Below, in pieces: positions 43,913 through 55,089 of a stretch of 64,000 nucleotides of DNA (position 1 is its first letter; each line of letters opens with the position of its first letter). Position numbers and translations under genes: made by a program. The stretch is from a bacterium (lineage in GTDB: Bacteria > Bacteroidota > Ignavibacteria > SZUA-365): contig JAHLLD010000013.1 of NCBI GenBank assembly GCA_020444325.1, positions 85,649-149,648 of the forward strand, in the 5' to 3' direction. The notes beneath the pieces are model-generated. The model made no database searches. It saw nothing but the letters and a program-made list of their open reading frames with translations, and was not told the origin of the DNA.

Positions 43913-45189
43913 CAGACGAATACCTCCAGTACATGTTGAATGCCGTCGGCGAGGACATCGACGTCGTCCCGCGTGTTGTAAATGCCGAAAGAAGCGCGTG
44001 CAGTTGCGGGGATGCCGAAACGCTGCATGACAGGCTGCGCACAGTGATGCCCGGCCCGCACGGCGATCCCGTACTGATCGAGAATGGTACCGATATCATG
44101 CGGGTGCACGGCGCACAGCGTGAACGAGAGCACACTGGCCTTTGCCCGGGCGGTTCCCAGGATGCGCACCGCATCGATATCGCGCAGTTTTCGCGTCGCA
44201 TAGGCAAGCACATCTTTTTCATGAGCCTGCACCAGTTCAATCGGGAAATTTCGCAGATAACGAAGTGCCGCGGCAAAACCGATGGCCCCGGCAATGTTGG
44301 GTGTCCCCGCTTCAAACTTGAAAGGGACCTCATTGTAGGTGGTTTTCTCAAAGGTCACATTCAGAATCATGTCGCCGCCACCCTGATATGGGGGCATGCG
44401 GTCGAGCAGCTCTTTCTTCCCGTACAGCACTCCGATACCCGTGGGACCGTACATCTTGTGTGCGCTGAGGGTGAAAAAATCACAATCCAGTTCCTGCACA
44501 TCGATGGGCAGATGCTGTGCGGACTGCGCGCCGTCGAGCAGGACGGGGACATCGAACTCATGCGCCATACGAATCATTTCGCGCACGGGATTAATGGTAC
44601 CCAGCACATTGGACACATGCGTAATCGCCACGATTTTCGTTCGCTCCCCGAGCAATTCGGCGTAGACATCCAGGTCCAGCTCGCCCTTGTCGTTCATGGG
44701 AATCACACGCAGATGCGCACCGCGTTCCTGGCAGATCATTTGCCAGGGTACGATGTTGGCGTGATGCTCCATCGCAGAGATGATGACCTCGTCGCCCTCC
44801 TGCAGCTCACTGCGTCCATAGGTCTGTGCAACGAGATTGATGGCTTCGGTCGTCCCGCGGAGAAAGACAATTTCTTCCTCCTGGCGTGCGTTGAGAAAAC
44901 GCTGTACGGTCCGTCGCGCATCCTCGTAAAGATCAGTAGCGACCTGGCTGAGGTGATGCACGCCGCGATGCACGTTGGAGTACTGCTCTGAATAAAAGCG
45001 CTGCAGTGTATCGATAACCACCTGCGGTTTCTGCGTAGATGCCGCACTGTCGAGATAGATCAGTGGCTTATCGTATACGCGCTGAGAGAGTACCGGGAAA
45101 TCGGCACGGATGCTCTCGAGATTCAGTCCCCCGTTCTGTGTACGGGAAGTCGCAGGGGCTGGGGCGATGTCTGGGAGAATGGATGTCAT
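43912..45189 (-). CDS. sufS: Cysteine desulfurase SufS
   Basis: SufS, a PLP-dependent cysteine desulfurase, gives sulfur for cluster assembly. The 425-residue product has MEHHANIVPW, the PLP lysine in SAHKMYGPTGIGVLYG and the catalytic cysteine loop RAGHHCAQP near the C-terminus. It overlaps sufD by four bases (ATGA at 45186-45189). Confidence 0.95.
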   Translation of the reverse strand: MTSILPDIAPAPATSRTQNGGLNLESIRADFPVLSQRVYDKPLIYLDSAASTQKPQVVIDTLQRFYSEQYSNVHRGVHHLSQVATDLYEDARRTVQRFLNARQEEEIVFLRGTTEAINLVAQTYGRSELQEGDEVIISAMEHHANIVPWQMICQERGAHLRVIPMNDKGELDLDVYAELLGERTKIVAITHVSNVLGTINPVREMIRMAHEFDVPVLLDGAQSAQHLPIDVQELDCDFFTLSAHKMYGPTGIGVLYGKKELLDRMPPYQGGGDMILNVTFEKTTYNEVPFKFEAGTPNIAGAIGFAAALRYLRNFPIELVQAHEKDVLAYATRKLRDIDAVRILGTARAKASVLSFTLCAVHPHDIGTILDQYGIAVRAGHHCAQPVMQRFGIPATARASFGIYNTRDDVDVLADGIQHVLEVFV

Positions 45190-46523
45190 GATGTTTTCCA
45201 GCTGCGTTCAAGTCGCTCGTGAATAGCATGGTCCAGGTAGTCATGCAGGGCCGGGGTCTTTACATGCGAGAGCAGTTCACTCGCAAAGGCGTAAGAGAGG
45301 ATATTCCCTGCCAGGGCTTCAGGCACACCGCGGGAACGGAGATAGAACATGGCCTCCTCGTCGATGCGTCCGATCGTGGCGCCGTGTGTGCACTTGACGT
45401 CATCCGCCCAGATTTCGAGCTGCGGTTTGGTGTCGATCTGCGCGTTGTCAGAAAGCAGCAGATTGTTGTTCGACTGCTTTGCATCTGTTTTCTGGGAGTC
45501 TTTCCGGACGATGATGCGTCCGCTGAACACCCCGCGCGCGCTGTCGTTGAGTATACCCTTGTACAATTCATGGCTGTTGCAGTTCGCACTCGCGTGATCG
45601 ATCACGGTGTGATGATCCATGTGCTGGGATCCGTGAGGAATGAAAACACCGTTGATGCGGCATTCGGCATACTCGTCTTCGAGAACGGTATGGAGATTGT
45701 TCCTCAGCAATGCACTGCCAAAGCCGAAATAGTGGTTCTGAAATTCCCCGCGTCCCGCAACCCGTGCATATGCCGATGCCACATGCCTTGCGTCCTCGGC
45801 TTCGTCCTGAATTTTGTAAACGCGCACATGCGTTTCGGTACCGACAACAGCTTCGGTGACAATGTTGCGGAAATAATTTCCCTCACCGAGCGCGGCGTGC
45901 TGTTCGATAATCGAAAGTTCCGCATGATCTTCGGCGAGAATGTGAATCCTCGGATGCGCCGAGGCTGCACTCCCACCGGTGCTCAGGAAGAGCAGGTGAA
46001 TCGGAGTCTCGCAAACCGTGCCGGCGGCAGCATGGATGAACGCACCTTCCTGTGCGAATGCGGCGTTCAGTGAAGCAAAGGGATTCTCCGCGCTGTCGTC
46101 GATGCCGGTATTGCTGCGCTGCACGAGGTCAGGCTGCTCCTCGATCGCCACCGAGAGCGGAAGGACAGCAAGTCCCGGGACCGTTGGTCCGGGAACGGAG
46201 AGCGCTTCGACATAGTGTCCGTCGACGAACACCAGGCGATGCATGTCTTTCAATCCCGGAAGAAAGCCTGCGGCATCGATGGCGGAGAGGGTTTCCGCTG
46301 TCGGGACGGAAGCAGGTGCAAAATCCGTTTCCAGGATGGCGTTGATATTCGTGTAGCGCCATTCCTCATCACGCATGGTCGGGAAACCACGCTCGAGGAA
46401 GCGCGCAATGGCGGATTTCCGCTGCGCATGCCGGGGCGTCGCGGCACCGCCGTTCAGTCCCTGCTCGAATTCCTCGAAGCGCTTGCGGACAGTACTCAGA
46501 GCATGTTCATTTTTCATGGTCAT
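45186..46523 (-). CDS. sufD: SufD, Fe-S cluster scaffold component
   Basis: SufD is part of the SufBCD scaffold. The 445-residue product shows the SufB/SufD core beta-helix with SANCNSHELYKGILNDSARG, CTHGATIGRIDEEAMFYLRSRG and a late AFASELL. It starts three bases after the sufC stop. Residue motifs are in the usual order and length is normal. Confidence 0.93.
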   Translation of the reverse strand: MTMKNEHALSTVRKRFEEFEQGLNGGAATPRHAQRKSAIARFLERGFPTMRDEEWRYTNINAILETDFAPASVPTAETLSAIDAAGFLPGLKDMHRLVFVDGHYVEALSVPGPTVPGLAVLPLSVAIEEQPDLVQRSNTGIDDSAENPFASLNAAFAQEGAFIHAAAGTVCETPIHLLFLSTGGSAASAHPRIHILAEDHAELSIIEQHAALGEGNYFRNIVTEAVVGTETHVRVYKIQDEAEDARHVASAYARVAGRGEFQNHYFGFGSALLRNNLHTVLEDEYAECRINGVFIPHGSQHMDHHTVIDHASANCNSHELYKGILNDSARGVFSGRIIVRKDSQKTDAKQSNNNLLLSDNAQIDTKPQLEIWADDVKCTHGATIGRIDEEAMFYLRSRGVPEALAGNILSYAFASELLSHVKTPALHDYLDHAIHERLERSWKTS

Positions 46524-46526
46524 CGA

Positions 46527-47294
46527 TTACGCACCTTCTTCCATCTGCTCTTCGAGTTCACGCGCCCAGTCGTATCCCTCTTCCTCGAGCTGGAACGCCA
46601 GGTCCTTGCCGCCGGATTTCACAATGCGTCCATCGACCAGCACATGCACGCGGTCGGGGACGATGTAATTAAGCAGGCGCTGATAATGCGTGACCACGAT
46701 CGAAGCCGTTTCTTCCGTATGCAGCTTGTTCACGCCGTTGGCCACGATACGCAGTGCGTCGATATCGAGTCCGGAATCCGTTTCGTCAAGGATGCTGAGT
46801 AGCGGATTGAGTACGGCCATCTGCAGTATCTCATTGCGCTTCTTCTCGCCTCCGGAGAAGCCTTCGTTGACGGGACGATTCAGCAGGTCGGGGTTCATTT
46901 CCACCAGTTTCATTTTCTCCTTGACCAGGCCGAGGAAATCCACCGCATCGAGTTCCTCTTCCCCACGGTATTTCCGCACGGCATTGAGCGCGGCCTTGAG
47001 GAAATAGGTATTGCTCACGCCGGGAATTTCGACCGGGTACTGGAAGGCAAGGAAAACGCCTTCGCAGGCGCGCACTTCAGGTGAGAGTTCCAGCAGATTT
47101 TTTCCGCGGTAAATGATTTCACCTTCCGTGATATCAAAGGCGTCGCGTCCCGCGAGTACGCCGGCGAGCGTCGATTTCCCGGAACCATTCGGCCCCATGA
47201 TGGCATGAATTTCTCCAGCCTTGACGCTGAGATTGACGCCTTTGAGAATCGCCTTTCCCTCAACGCTGGCGTGCAGATTTTTGATTTCGAGCAT
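46527..47294 (-). CDS. sufC: SufC ATPase of the SufBCD complex
   Basis: The 255-residue ABC-type ATPase has Walker [13 protein letters not shown], the signature [14 protein letters not shown] and Walker [15 protein letters not shown]. It drives SufBCD. GGAG lies eight bases before the ATG. Confidence 0.96.
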   Translation of the reverse strand: MLEIKNLHASVEGKAILKGVNLSVKAGEIHAIMGPNGSGKSTLAGVLAGRDAFDITEGEIIYRGKNLLELSPEVRACEGVFLAFQYPVEIPGVSNTYFLKAALNAVRKYRGEEELDAVDFLGLVKEKMKLVEMNPDLLNRPVNEGFSGGEKKRNEILQMAVLNPLLSILDETDSGLDIDALRIVANGVNKLHTEETASIVVTHYQRLLNYIVPDRVHVLVDGRIVKSGGKDLAFQLEEEGYDWARELEEQMEEGA

Positions 47295-47339
47295 GTGGAT
47301 ATCTCCGATTCTTCGCTGTATAATTCTCAGTTTCTCTCT

Positions 47340-48785
47340 TTAACCGACGCTGCCCTCGAGGCTGATGCCGAGCAGCTTCTGCGCCTCTACCGCGAATTCC
47401 ATCGGGAGCTCACGGAAGACTTCCTTGCAGAAGCCGTTGACAATCATGTTCACGGCATCTTCCGTTGAGATCCCGCGCTGATTGCAGTAGAATATCTGAT
47501 CCTCCCCGATTTTCGAGGTCGTCGCCTCGTGTTCCATCTGGGCGGATGCATTTTTACTCTCGATATATGGGAACGTGTGTGCGCCGCAGGTATCGCCCAT
47601 GAGCATGGAATCACACTGCGAGAAGTTGCGCGCGCCTTCCGCGTTGCTCCCGATTTTAACCAGTCCGCGGTACGTATTCTGACTGAAGCCCGCGGAGATG
47701 CCTTTCGACACGATGGTGCTGCGCGTGTTCTTTCCGAGATGCACCATCTTGGTGCCCGTATCGGCCTGCTGGCGATTATTCGTGACGGCGACAGAGTAGA
47801 ACTCGCCGACGGAATTATCGCCTGCGAGAATGCAGCTCGGGTATTTCCAGGTGATGGCGGAGCCGGTCTCGACCTGCGTCCATGAAATCTTGGAATTCAC
47901 ACCGGCGCATTTGCCGCGCTTGGTCACGAAATTGTAAATGCCGCCTTTCCCTTCCTTGTCTCCGGGATACCAGTTCTGTACGGTCGAATACTTGATTTCC
48001 GCATTGTCGAGCGCCACGAGCTCAACCACGGCGGCGTGCAGCTGATTTTCATCACGCATCGGCGCCGTGCAGCCTTCGAGATAGCTGACGTAGGCGCTGT
48101 CTTCGGCCACTATGAGCGTGCGTTCGAACTGCCCGGTTCCCATACTGTTGATGCGGAAGTAGGTCGACAGTTCCATCGGACAGCGCACACCCTTCGGGAT
48201 ATACACGAAGGAACCGTCGGAAAACACCGCGGAGTTGAGCGCGGCAAAATAATTATCACCGTATGGCACCACCGAGCCGAGCCACTTTTTCACCAGTTCC
48301 GGATGGTTCTGCACCGCCTCGGAGAAGGAGCAGAAAATGATACCCATTTCATTGAGCTTGTCCTTGAACGTCGTCGCCACGGACACACTGTCGAACACGG
48401 CATCCACCGCCACGCCTGCAAGCATTTCCTGCTCTTTGAGGGGGATGCCCAGCTTTTCATATGTCGCCAGCAGTTCGGGGTCGATCTCATCAAGACTTTT
48501 CGGGCCCTCCTTGGCCTTGGGCGCAGAGTAGTAGGAAATATCCTGATAGTCGATTTTGGGATAGTGGATAAATGCCCAGTCAGGTTCTTCCATTTCCAGC
48601 CAGCGCCGGTATGCCTTCAACCGCCATTGCAGCAGCCATTCCGGCTCTTTCTTCTTCGCGGAAATGATGCGGATAACGTCCTCGTTGAGTCCCTTCTCAA
48701 CCGTATCCGCCTCGATGTCGGTGACAAAACCGTACTTGTATTCACCGCTGGTAAACTGTTCAAGTTCCTGTTCGTTGCTGCTCAT
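47340..48785 (-). CDS. sufB: SufB, Fe-S cluster scaffold component
   Basis: SufB is the main scaffold for cluster assembly. The 481-residue product has [13 protein letters not shown], the long beta-helix with EGCTAPM, and a late [24 protein letters not shown]. It is the first gene of the SUF operon, transcribed from the 48786-48985 divergent region. Confidence 0.96.
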   Translation of the reverse strand: MSSNEQELEQFTSGEYKYGFVTDIEADTVEKGLNEDVIRIISAKKKEPEWLLQWRLKAYRRWLEMEEPDWAFIHYPKIDYQDISYYSAPKAKEGPKSLDEIDPELLATYEKLGIPLKEQEMLAGVAVDAVFDSVSVATTFKDKLNEMGIIFCSFSEAVQNHPELVKKWLGSVVPYGDNYFAALNSAVFSDGSFVYIPKGVRCPMELSTYFRINSMGTGQFERTLIVAEDSAYVSYLEGCTAPMRDENQLHAAVVELVALDNAEIKYSTVQNWYPGDKEGKGGIYNFVTKRGKCAGVNSKISWTQVETGSAITWKYPSCILAGDNSVGEFYSVAVTNNRQQADTGTKMVHLGKNTRSTIVSKGISAGFSQNTYRGLVKIGSNAEGARNFSQCDSMLMGDTCGAHTFPYIESKNASAQMEHEATTSKIGEDQIFYCNQRGISTEDAVNMIVNGFCKEVFRELPMEFAVEAQKLLGISLEGSVG

Positions 48786-48819
48786 CTGTCGTCCTTCAAA
48801 GTCCTGTCTTCAGTTCACG

Positions 48820-48845
48820 CAAATCAATCTGTACAAAAATGTCAA
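48820..48845 (-). promoter_or_regulatory. Possible promoter of the SUF operon
   Basis: On the minus strand TTGACA (48845-48840) is followed by TTGATTTG (48827-48820), close to the TTG...TAnnTTTG elements described for Bacteroidota. It lies 35-60 bases before sufB. No clear IscR-type site was found. Confidence 0.35.
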
Positions 48846-48985
48846 GATTGTGCATTCCAAACAAGTCCAATCGCCGAAAGATTCCGGGAACGATTGTCTG
48901 CTGCGGAAGGGTTTTTCCTGAAATCCCATCCTGCGTATACTTATACAGCTACCAATACATGTTCCATAACCCAGATAATGTGCCC

Positions 48986-51019
48986 ATGAGTGACAAACGA
49001 CGAGCCATCCTCCCCGCGCTGCCGCTGCTTCTGCTGCTGATTTTTCCTGTTGTGCTGCAGGCGCAGAATGTGCTGAATGAGAAAAACCTGTTTGATCTGC
49101 GCCAGGTAATCGAGGTGAAGGTATCACCCGATGCGAAATTTATTGCATACACGGTGCTGGAACCGCGTCCATTTTCTGACGATCCCGGCTCAAGCTACCG
49201 TACACTGCACGTGCTCAACCGGAGCACGGGCGAGGACCGCGAGTACGTCGGCGGGAAATCCGTCGCCTATGATATCGGGTGGAGCGCAGACAGCAGATTG
49301 CTGACGTTCCGTGCACACAGGGACGAACTCCCCGGCACGCAGGTGTACGCCATGCCTCTCGACGGCGGCGGCGCCTTCCCGCTGACCGAGAGTGCGACTT
49401 CCGTGCTGGCATACACGCTGCGTCCCGACGGCAATGCCATCGCCTACATCGCCACCGAAGCGGAAAACAGCGCGCGCGGCAAGTGGCTGCGGATGGGCTT
49501 CAATGCAGAGGTGTACGAAGAAAACAGTCCCGACCGCAATATTTACATACGTTCACTCGAGGACGGCAGTGTCAAGAAAATGACCGACGGCGTCTCCGCG
49601 TACAGCATTGACTGGAGTCCCGACGGCAAATACATCGCCGCGGCCATTGCGCCGAAAAACCTCGTGGATCATTCCTATATGTTTAAGCGCATTCACCTCC
49701 TGGACGTCGCGAGCGGCGAACTCACGAAAATCGTCGAGAACCCCGGGAAACTGGGGAAAATCACGTGGAGTCCCGATAGCAGGAAGCTGGCGTTCATCTC
49801 GGCCGCCGCGGTGTGGGACAGCAAGGAGGGGTCGCTGTTCGTGACCGATATCGCGGAGAATACCCCGTTCGAAAAACTGCGCAACTACACGATGGATTTC
49901 GAGGGTACAGTAACGGATGTGGCCTGGAAGGACGCTGCGACGCTGCTGTACGCCTCCGAAGAGGGAGTCGAGACCACGCTGCGGGAACAGCCGCTTTCGG
50001 CACCGTCTTCCTCCATTGTCGTGAAGGCGGGCACGTTTATCGCGACACATTTTTCAGCAGCGGAAGGCGTGATCGCTTTCCCCGCAAGCAGCGCACGACA
50101 TCCGCGTGAGCTGTACACCTTCTCAGGCGACCGCCTCGAACGGTTGACGAATTCAAATCCCTGGTTGAACGACATCAGGCTCGCCCGCCAGGAGTCGTTC
50201 GACTACCAGGCTGACGATGGACTGCGCATCACCTCCGTGCTGATCTATCCGCTCAACTACGAGCAGGGAAAGAAATATCCGCTCATCACCTATGTTCATG
50301 GCGGACCGGAATCGGCCAACCACAATGGCTGGGTGACACATTATTCGACGTGGGGACAGGTGGCCGCAGCCCAGGACTACTTCGTGTTCATGCCGAACTA
50401 CCGTGCGAGTACGGGACGCGGGGTAGCGTTCTCCAAAATGGGACTCGGTGACCTGGCAGGAAAGGAATTCACTGATGTGCTCGATGGCATCGATGCGCTG
50501 GTAGACAATGGCCTGGTCGATCCGAAACGCGTCGGCATCGGCGGCGGCTCCTATGGCGGCTACTTCTCGGCCTGGGGCGCCACAAAGCATACCGATCGCT
50601 TCGCGGCTTCCGTGGTCTTCGTCGGCGTCTCCAACCAGATCTCCAAGCGCAACACCACCGATATTCCGTATGAGGATTACTACGTGCACTGGGGTATCTG
50701 GACGCATGAAGATTTCGAAAAAGTGTGGGACCGGAGTCCCGTCAAGTGGGCCAGGGGCAGCAAAACCCCGACGCTCATACTCCACGGCAAGGAAGACCCT
50801 CGTGTCCATCCCAGTCAGAGCCTCGAACTCTATCGTTCCCTCAAACTGCACAGCAAGGCCCCGGTGCGCCTGGTGTGGTATCCTGGAGAAGGACACGGGA
50901 ACCGCAGAAACCCCGCACGCATGGACTTCCTCATGCGTACGATGGACTGGTTCAATGCCTACCTGAAAGGCAATGGCGCCTCCATGCCCCCGGCCGAACT
51001 GGAGTACCCTGTAGACTGA
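48986..51019 (+). CDS. S9-family prolyl-oligopeptidase-like peptidase, exported
   Basis: The 677-residue product has a signal peptide (MSDKRRAILPALPLLLLL...LQAQ), an N-terminal beta-propeller with repeated YSIDWSPDGKYIAA and ITWSPDSRKLAF, and a C-terminal alpha/beta hydrolase with GIGGGSYGGYFSAW (nucleophile), ILHGKEDPRVHP and EGHGNRR (catalytic His). Such peptidases trim peptides in the periplasm. The start at 48986 is set by the signal peptide. Confidence 0.92.
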   Translation: MSDKRRAILPALPLLLLLIFPVVLQAQNVLNEKNLFDLRQVIEVKVSPDAKFIAYTVLEPRPFSDDPGSSYRTLHVLNRSTGEDREYVGGKSVAYDIGWSADSRLLTFRAHRDELPGTQVYAMPLDGGGAFPLTESATSVLAYTLRPDGNAIAYIATEAENSARGKWLRMGFNAEVYEENSPDRNIYIRSLEDGSVKKMTDGVSAYSIDWSPDGKYIAAAIAPKNLVDHSYMFKRIHLLDVASGELTKIVENPGKLGKITWSPDSRKLAFISAAAVWDSKEGSLFVTDIAENTPFEKLRNYTMDFEGTVTDVAWKDAATLLYASEEGVETTLREQPLSAPSSSIVVKAGTFIATHFSAAEGVIAFPASSARHPRELYTFSGDRLERLTNSNPWLNDIRLARQESFDYQADDGLRITSVLIYPLNYEQGKKYPLITYVHGGPESANHNGWVTHYSTWGQVAAAQDYFVFMPNYRASTGRGVAFSKMGLGDLAGKEFTDVLDGIDALVDNGLVDPKRVGIGGGSYGGYFSAWGATKHTDRFAASVVFVGVSNQISKRNTTDIPYEDYYVHWGIWTHEDFEKVWDRSPVKWARGSKTPTLILHGKEDPRVHPSQSLELYRSLKLHSKAPVRLVWYPGEGHGNRRNPARMDFLMRTMDWFNAYLKGNGASMPPAELEYPVD

Positions 51020-51039
51020 TGCCATGCGCCTCCCCGGCG

Positions 51040-51126
51040 ATATGCACATTCTGCATATTCCCGGGTGAATAATTATGCAGAAACTGCATAATTGCAGGTA
51101 AAAAAATATGCAGGAACTGCATATTT
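51040..51126. repeat. Three palindrome copies between the S9 peptidase and greA
   Basis: Copies are ATATGCACATTCTGCATAT at 51040-51058, one centred at 51071-51093 with perfect 10-bp arms AATTATGCAG/CTGCATAATT and AAA centre, and one at 51104-51126 with arms AAATATGCAG/CTGCATATTT and GAA centre. They are of the same family as the copies in the VWA-like gene (20225-20522). Confidence 0.9.
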
Positions 51127-51131
51127 CCATG

Positions 51132-51172
51132 AAAAAAGCGTCCCTCGAAGAACGGGGGACGCTTTTTTTTCC
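51132..51172. terminator. Bidirectional terminator between the S9 peptidase and greA
   Basis: AAAAAAGCGTCCC pairs with GGGACGCTTTTTTTT across a short loop; the U-runs on both strands allow it to stop both the peptidase and greA transcripts. Confidence 0.9.
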
Positions 51173-51187
51173 GGGATGTCGAGGTTA

Positions 51188-51664
51188 TCAGGAAACCTCG
51201 AGAATTTTGTATTCGAGCGTGCCTGCCGGAACAACCACTTTCACGATGTCGCCGATTTTCTTTTTCAGCAACGCCTTCCCGATGGGAGATGATACGGATA
51301 TCTTGTTCTGCTCGAAGTCGGCTTCTTCCTGTGACACCAGTTTATAGGTGACTGTTCCGCCTTTCTTCAGGTCCTCCAGCGTCACATCCGACAGGATATA
51401 CACCGCATCTTTCGGCAGGTCGCTTTTATCGATGATACGTGCGCGGGAGAGCAGATCTTCTAGCTTGCTGATGCGCAGTTCGAACAACCCCTGCTCCTCC
51501 TTGGCAGCATCGTATTCCGCATTCTCACTGAGGTCCCCGTGTGACCGCGCCTCGGAGATCTTTTCGGCAATTTCCGCGCGTCCCTTGGTTTTCATATGCT
51601 GGAGTTGTTTTTCCAGCTCGATCATACGTGGTCTGGTGAGGTAGACGGTTCCTTTCGACTCCAC
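51188..51664 (-). CDS. greA: Transcription elongation factor GreA
   Basis: GreA rescues backtracked RNA polymerase by inducing transcript cleavage. The 158-residue product has the coiled-coil tip region ARSHGDLSENAEYDAAKEEQ with its acidic pair, and a C-terminal FKBP-like domain ending SPIGKALLKKKIGDIVKV. The start is GTG at 51664, with GGAG about seven bases upstream; this gives the normal length of 158, and an earlier in-frame GTG at 51727 lies in the terminator of the upstream gene. Confidence 0.95.
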   Translation of the reverse strand: MESKGTVYLTRPRMIELEKQLQHMKTKGRAEIAEKISEARSHGDLSENAEYDAAKEEQGLFELRISKLEDLLSRARIIDKSDLPKDAVYILSDVTLEDLKKGGTVTYKLVSQEEADFEQNKISVSSPIGKALLKKKIGDIVKVVVPAGTLEYKILEVS

Positions 51665-51701
51665 GGTTGACTCCGGTATTGATGTGGTGTGAGCAAGCGA
51701 A

Positions 51702-51740
51702 TAAAAAACATAGCCAGTATTCCGCACAGGAATTCTGGCT
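51702..51740 (-). terminator. Intrinsic terminator of the ribBA unit
   Basis: AGCCAGAATTCC pairs with GGAATACTGGCT across a five-base loop, with one A/A mismatch, followed by a run of six U on the minus strand. It lies about 70 bases after the ribBA stop codon. Confidence 0.8.
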
Positions 51741-51808
51741 ATGATGGAATAAGTTAGGATTTTAACGGGACTTTGTCAAGCCCGTCCTGCCCGCGGCGGG
51801 GTGAGACA

Positions 51809-53023
51809 TCAGCTGTGCTGATGCAGGATCAGGTGCCCCATCTTGTCGCGTTTGGTCCGCAAATAGGCTTCGTTGATATCATTTGGCATGCTCTCGATAG
51901 GCACGCGCTCGACAATTTCGAGTCCGTAGCTCTTGAGTCCGACAACCTTTTTCGGGTTGTTGGTCAGGAGGCGCATTTTCTGGATACCCAGATCGGCGAG
52001 AATTTGTGCACCGATGCCGTAATCGCGAAGATCGTCTCGGAAACCGAGTTCGATGTTCGCCTGCACGGTATCGAGTCCGGAATCCTGCAGGTTGTAGGCG
52101 CGCAGCTTATTCGCCAGCCCTATACCACGGCCTTCCTGCCGCATGTACAGCACCACACCACGACCTTCACGCTCCACCATCATCATGGCGGCATTGAGCT
52201 GGTCCTTGCAATCGCAGCGGAGCGAGCCAAAGGTATCTCCGGTCAGGCATTCGGAATGCACACGGACGAGTACGGGCTCGCCGTCACTGATATCGCCTTT
52301 GATGAGGGCAAGGTGTTCCTTGTTGTCCATCGTATTTGTATAGAGATGGATTTCAAACTCACCATAGCGTGTTGGGAGATGCGTTATAATCTCCTTCTTG
52401 ACCAGCTTTTCCTTCTTGACGCGGTATTCGATCAGCTGATTGACCGTGATGATCTTGAGCTGATATTCTTTCGCGATACTGAACAGCTCCTGCGTGCGAG
52501 CCATCGTGCCGTCCTCTTTGAGGATTTCGCACACGACGCCAACAGGCTGCAATCCTGCGAGGCGTGAGAGATCGACGGCTGCCTCCGTATGTCCCGCACG
52601 GCGCAGGACGCCGCCTGCGACAGCCTTGAGCGGGAAAATATGTCCGGGACGCGCCAGGTCGGTGGGGTTCGTGGAAGGATCCGCCAGCGCTCTGATGGTT
52701 GCGGCGCGATCCGACGCCGAGATACCCGTCGTCGTACCGTGCACGTAATCGACTGTCACGGTAAAGTTCGTCCCGTGCAGCGCCGTGTTTCCATCGACCA
52801 TCATCCCGAGCTGGAGATCATCCATACGCTGCTCGGTCAGGGGCACGCAGACCATGCCACGTCCATGACGGACCATGAAATTGACCATTTCCGGTGTCGT
52901 CTTTTCGGCGGCGCACACGAAATCGCCTTCGTTTTCACGGTCCTCATCATCGACGATGATAACCATCTCGCCTGCCCGTATGGCCTGAATGGCCTCATCT
53001 ATACTGTGAAATTCCTGTGCCAT
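51809..53023 (-). CDS. ribBA: Bifunctional DHBP synthase / GTP cyclohydrolase II
   Basis: RibBA makes 3,4-dihydroxy-2-butanone 4-phosphate and opens GTP for riboflavin synthesis. The 404-residue product has the RibB part ([32 protein letters not shown]) and the GTP cyclohydrolase II part ([19 protein letters not shown] with zinc cysteines, [11 protein letters not shown]). The start ATG at 53023 has GGAG eight bases upstream; a GTG at 53032 is too close to it. No FMN riboswitch precedes it. yajC is 16 bases upstream. Confidence 0.95.
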   Translation of the reverse strand: MAQEFHSIDEAIQAIRAGEMVIIVDDEDRENEGDFVCAAEKTTPEMVNFMVRHGRGMVCVPLTEQRMDDLQLGMMVDGNTALHGTNFTVTVDYVHGTTTGISASDRAATIRALADPSTNPTDLARPGHIFPLKAVAGGVLRRAGHTEAAVDLSRLAGLQPVGVVCEILKEDGTMARTQELFSIAKEYQLKIITVNQLIEYRVKKEKLVKKEIITHLPTRYGEFEIHLYTNTMDNKEHLALIKGDISDGEPVLVRVHSECLTGDTFGSLRCDCKDQLNAAMMMVEREGRGVVLYMRQEGRGIGLANKLRAYNLQDSGLDTVQANIELGFRDDLRDYGIGAQILADLGIQKMRLLTNNPKKVVGLKSYGLEIVERVPIESMPNDINEAYLRTKRDKMGHLILHQHS

Positions 53024-53039
53024 GATGGCCACTCCGTTT

Positions 53040-53363
53040 TTATTCGCCCGACGCTTCCCTGGTGACAGTATTGACGGCCGTGCGGTCGAACTTCAGCTTG
53101 AGATTATCACCGACATCGAGCAGAACCGTTTTCTCGTCGACATTGACAATTTTCCCGTGCAGTCCGCCTGAGGTCACGACCTTGTCGCCTTTCTTGATGC
53201 TGTCAAGCATCTTCTGGCGCTCTTTGGCGCGTTTCTGCTGGGGACGAAGAATCATGAAATAAAAGATCACGAAAATCAGGGCGAAGAAGATCAGGGTGCT
53301 GAACATTCCGCCGCCGCCACTGCCGCCCTGCTGCGGTGCCATGGCCAGTAAGTGCGTCATCAC
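53040..53363 (-). CDS. yajC: YajC, Sec translocase accessory subunit
   Basis: YajC is a small inner-membrane subunit of the SecDF-YajC complex. The 107-residue product has one span ([19 protein letters not shown]), then [33 protein letters not shown], the family core. Start is GTG 53363 or ATG 53360; AGGAG lies upstream. It lies between tgt and ribBA, an order with tgt common in bacteria. Confidence 0.93.
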   Translation of the reverse strand: MMTHLLAMAPQQGGSGGGGMFSTLIFFALIFVIFYFMILRPQQKRAKERQKMLDSIKKGDKVVTSGGLHGKIVNVDEKTVLLDVGDNLKLKFDRTAVNTVTREASGE

Positions 53364-53397
53364 GATGTGACTCCTGTTTTATGCTGTGTGTCGAAAG

Positions 53398-54534
<1,137 letters not shown>

Positions 54535-54577
54535 TCAGGATATCGCGGCAGGGGACGCCGCGACCGTGATCGCCGAA

Positions 54578-55024
54578 TTATTTTCCTTTCCCGAATGCGA
54601 GGAAAGGTGCCTTGGCCTTCGTCATGCCTTCAACCATATCCTTGAGCGTCATTTTCTCCAGCGTCTCGACGAAACGTTCATTTGCTTCGGAGAATGCGTC
54701 AAGGACTGCACATTTCGACTTGATCGCGCAGCCGAACAATCCCAGGCAGCAGTGGCGCCGGATAATTGGTCCATCGACAGCCTCGATGATATCGACAAGG
54801 GTAATCTCTTTCGGCTCCCTTGCGAGGATGTAGCCGCCAGTGACGCCACGATGTCCGACGACAATGCGGGCAGTGGAGAGCTGCTGGAAAATTTTCGCCA
54901 GATAGGTTTTGGACACGTCCTGGTCCTCGGCGATTTCGGAAATCTGAACAGGTTGCTGTGTGCCACGAGTCACGAGGTACCCGAGTCCATGAACCGCATA
55001 ACCCGCTGATTTGGAGATTTGCAT
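54578..55024 (-). CDS. Rrf2-family regulator (second copy)
   Basis: The 148-residue winged-helix protein has the HTH region ISEIAEDQDVSKTYLAKIFQQL and a wing with GGYILAREP. Cysteines in RRHCCLGLFGCAIKSKC suggest a cluster or a redox-sensing site. It is distinct from the SUF-linked regulator. It lies 46 bases before tgt; target genes cannot be predicted. Confidence 0.88.
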   Translation of the reverse strand: MQISKSAGYAVHGLGYLVTRGTQQPVQISEIAEDQDVSKTYLAKIFQQLSTARIVVGHRGVTGGYILAREPKEITLVDIIEAVDGPIIRRHCCLGLFGCAIKSKCAVLDAFSEANERFVETLEKMTLKDMVEGMTKAKAPFLAFGKGK

Positions 55025-55089
55025 GGATCAATCCATTGAGGTGGTGGGGTGGATGAGAGTCGTTTTCATGATAATCCGCTGTCCGGGAT

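Noticed and set aside
51040..51126. CRISPR array or promoter cluster as an explanation of the palindromes
   Set aside because: There are only three units, spacers are 12-13 bases of no uniform length, and no cas gene is near.
53023..53040. FMN riboswitch upstream of ribBA
   Set aside because: yajC ends only 16 bases before ribBA, so no room exists for the aptamer.
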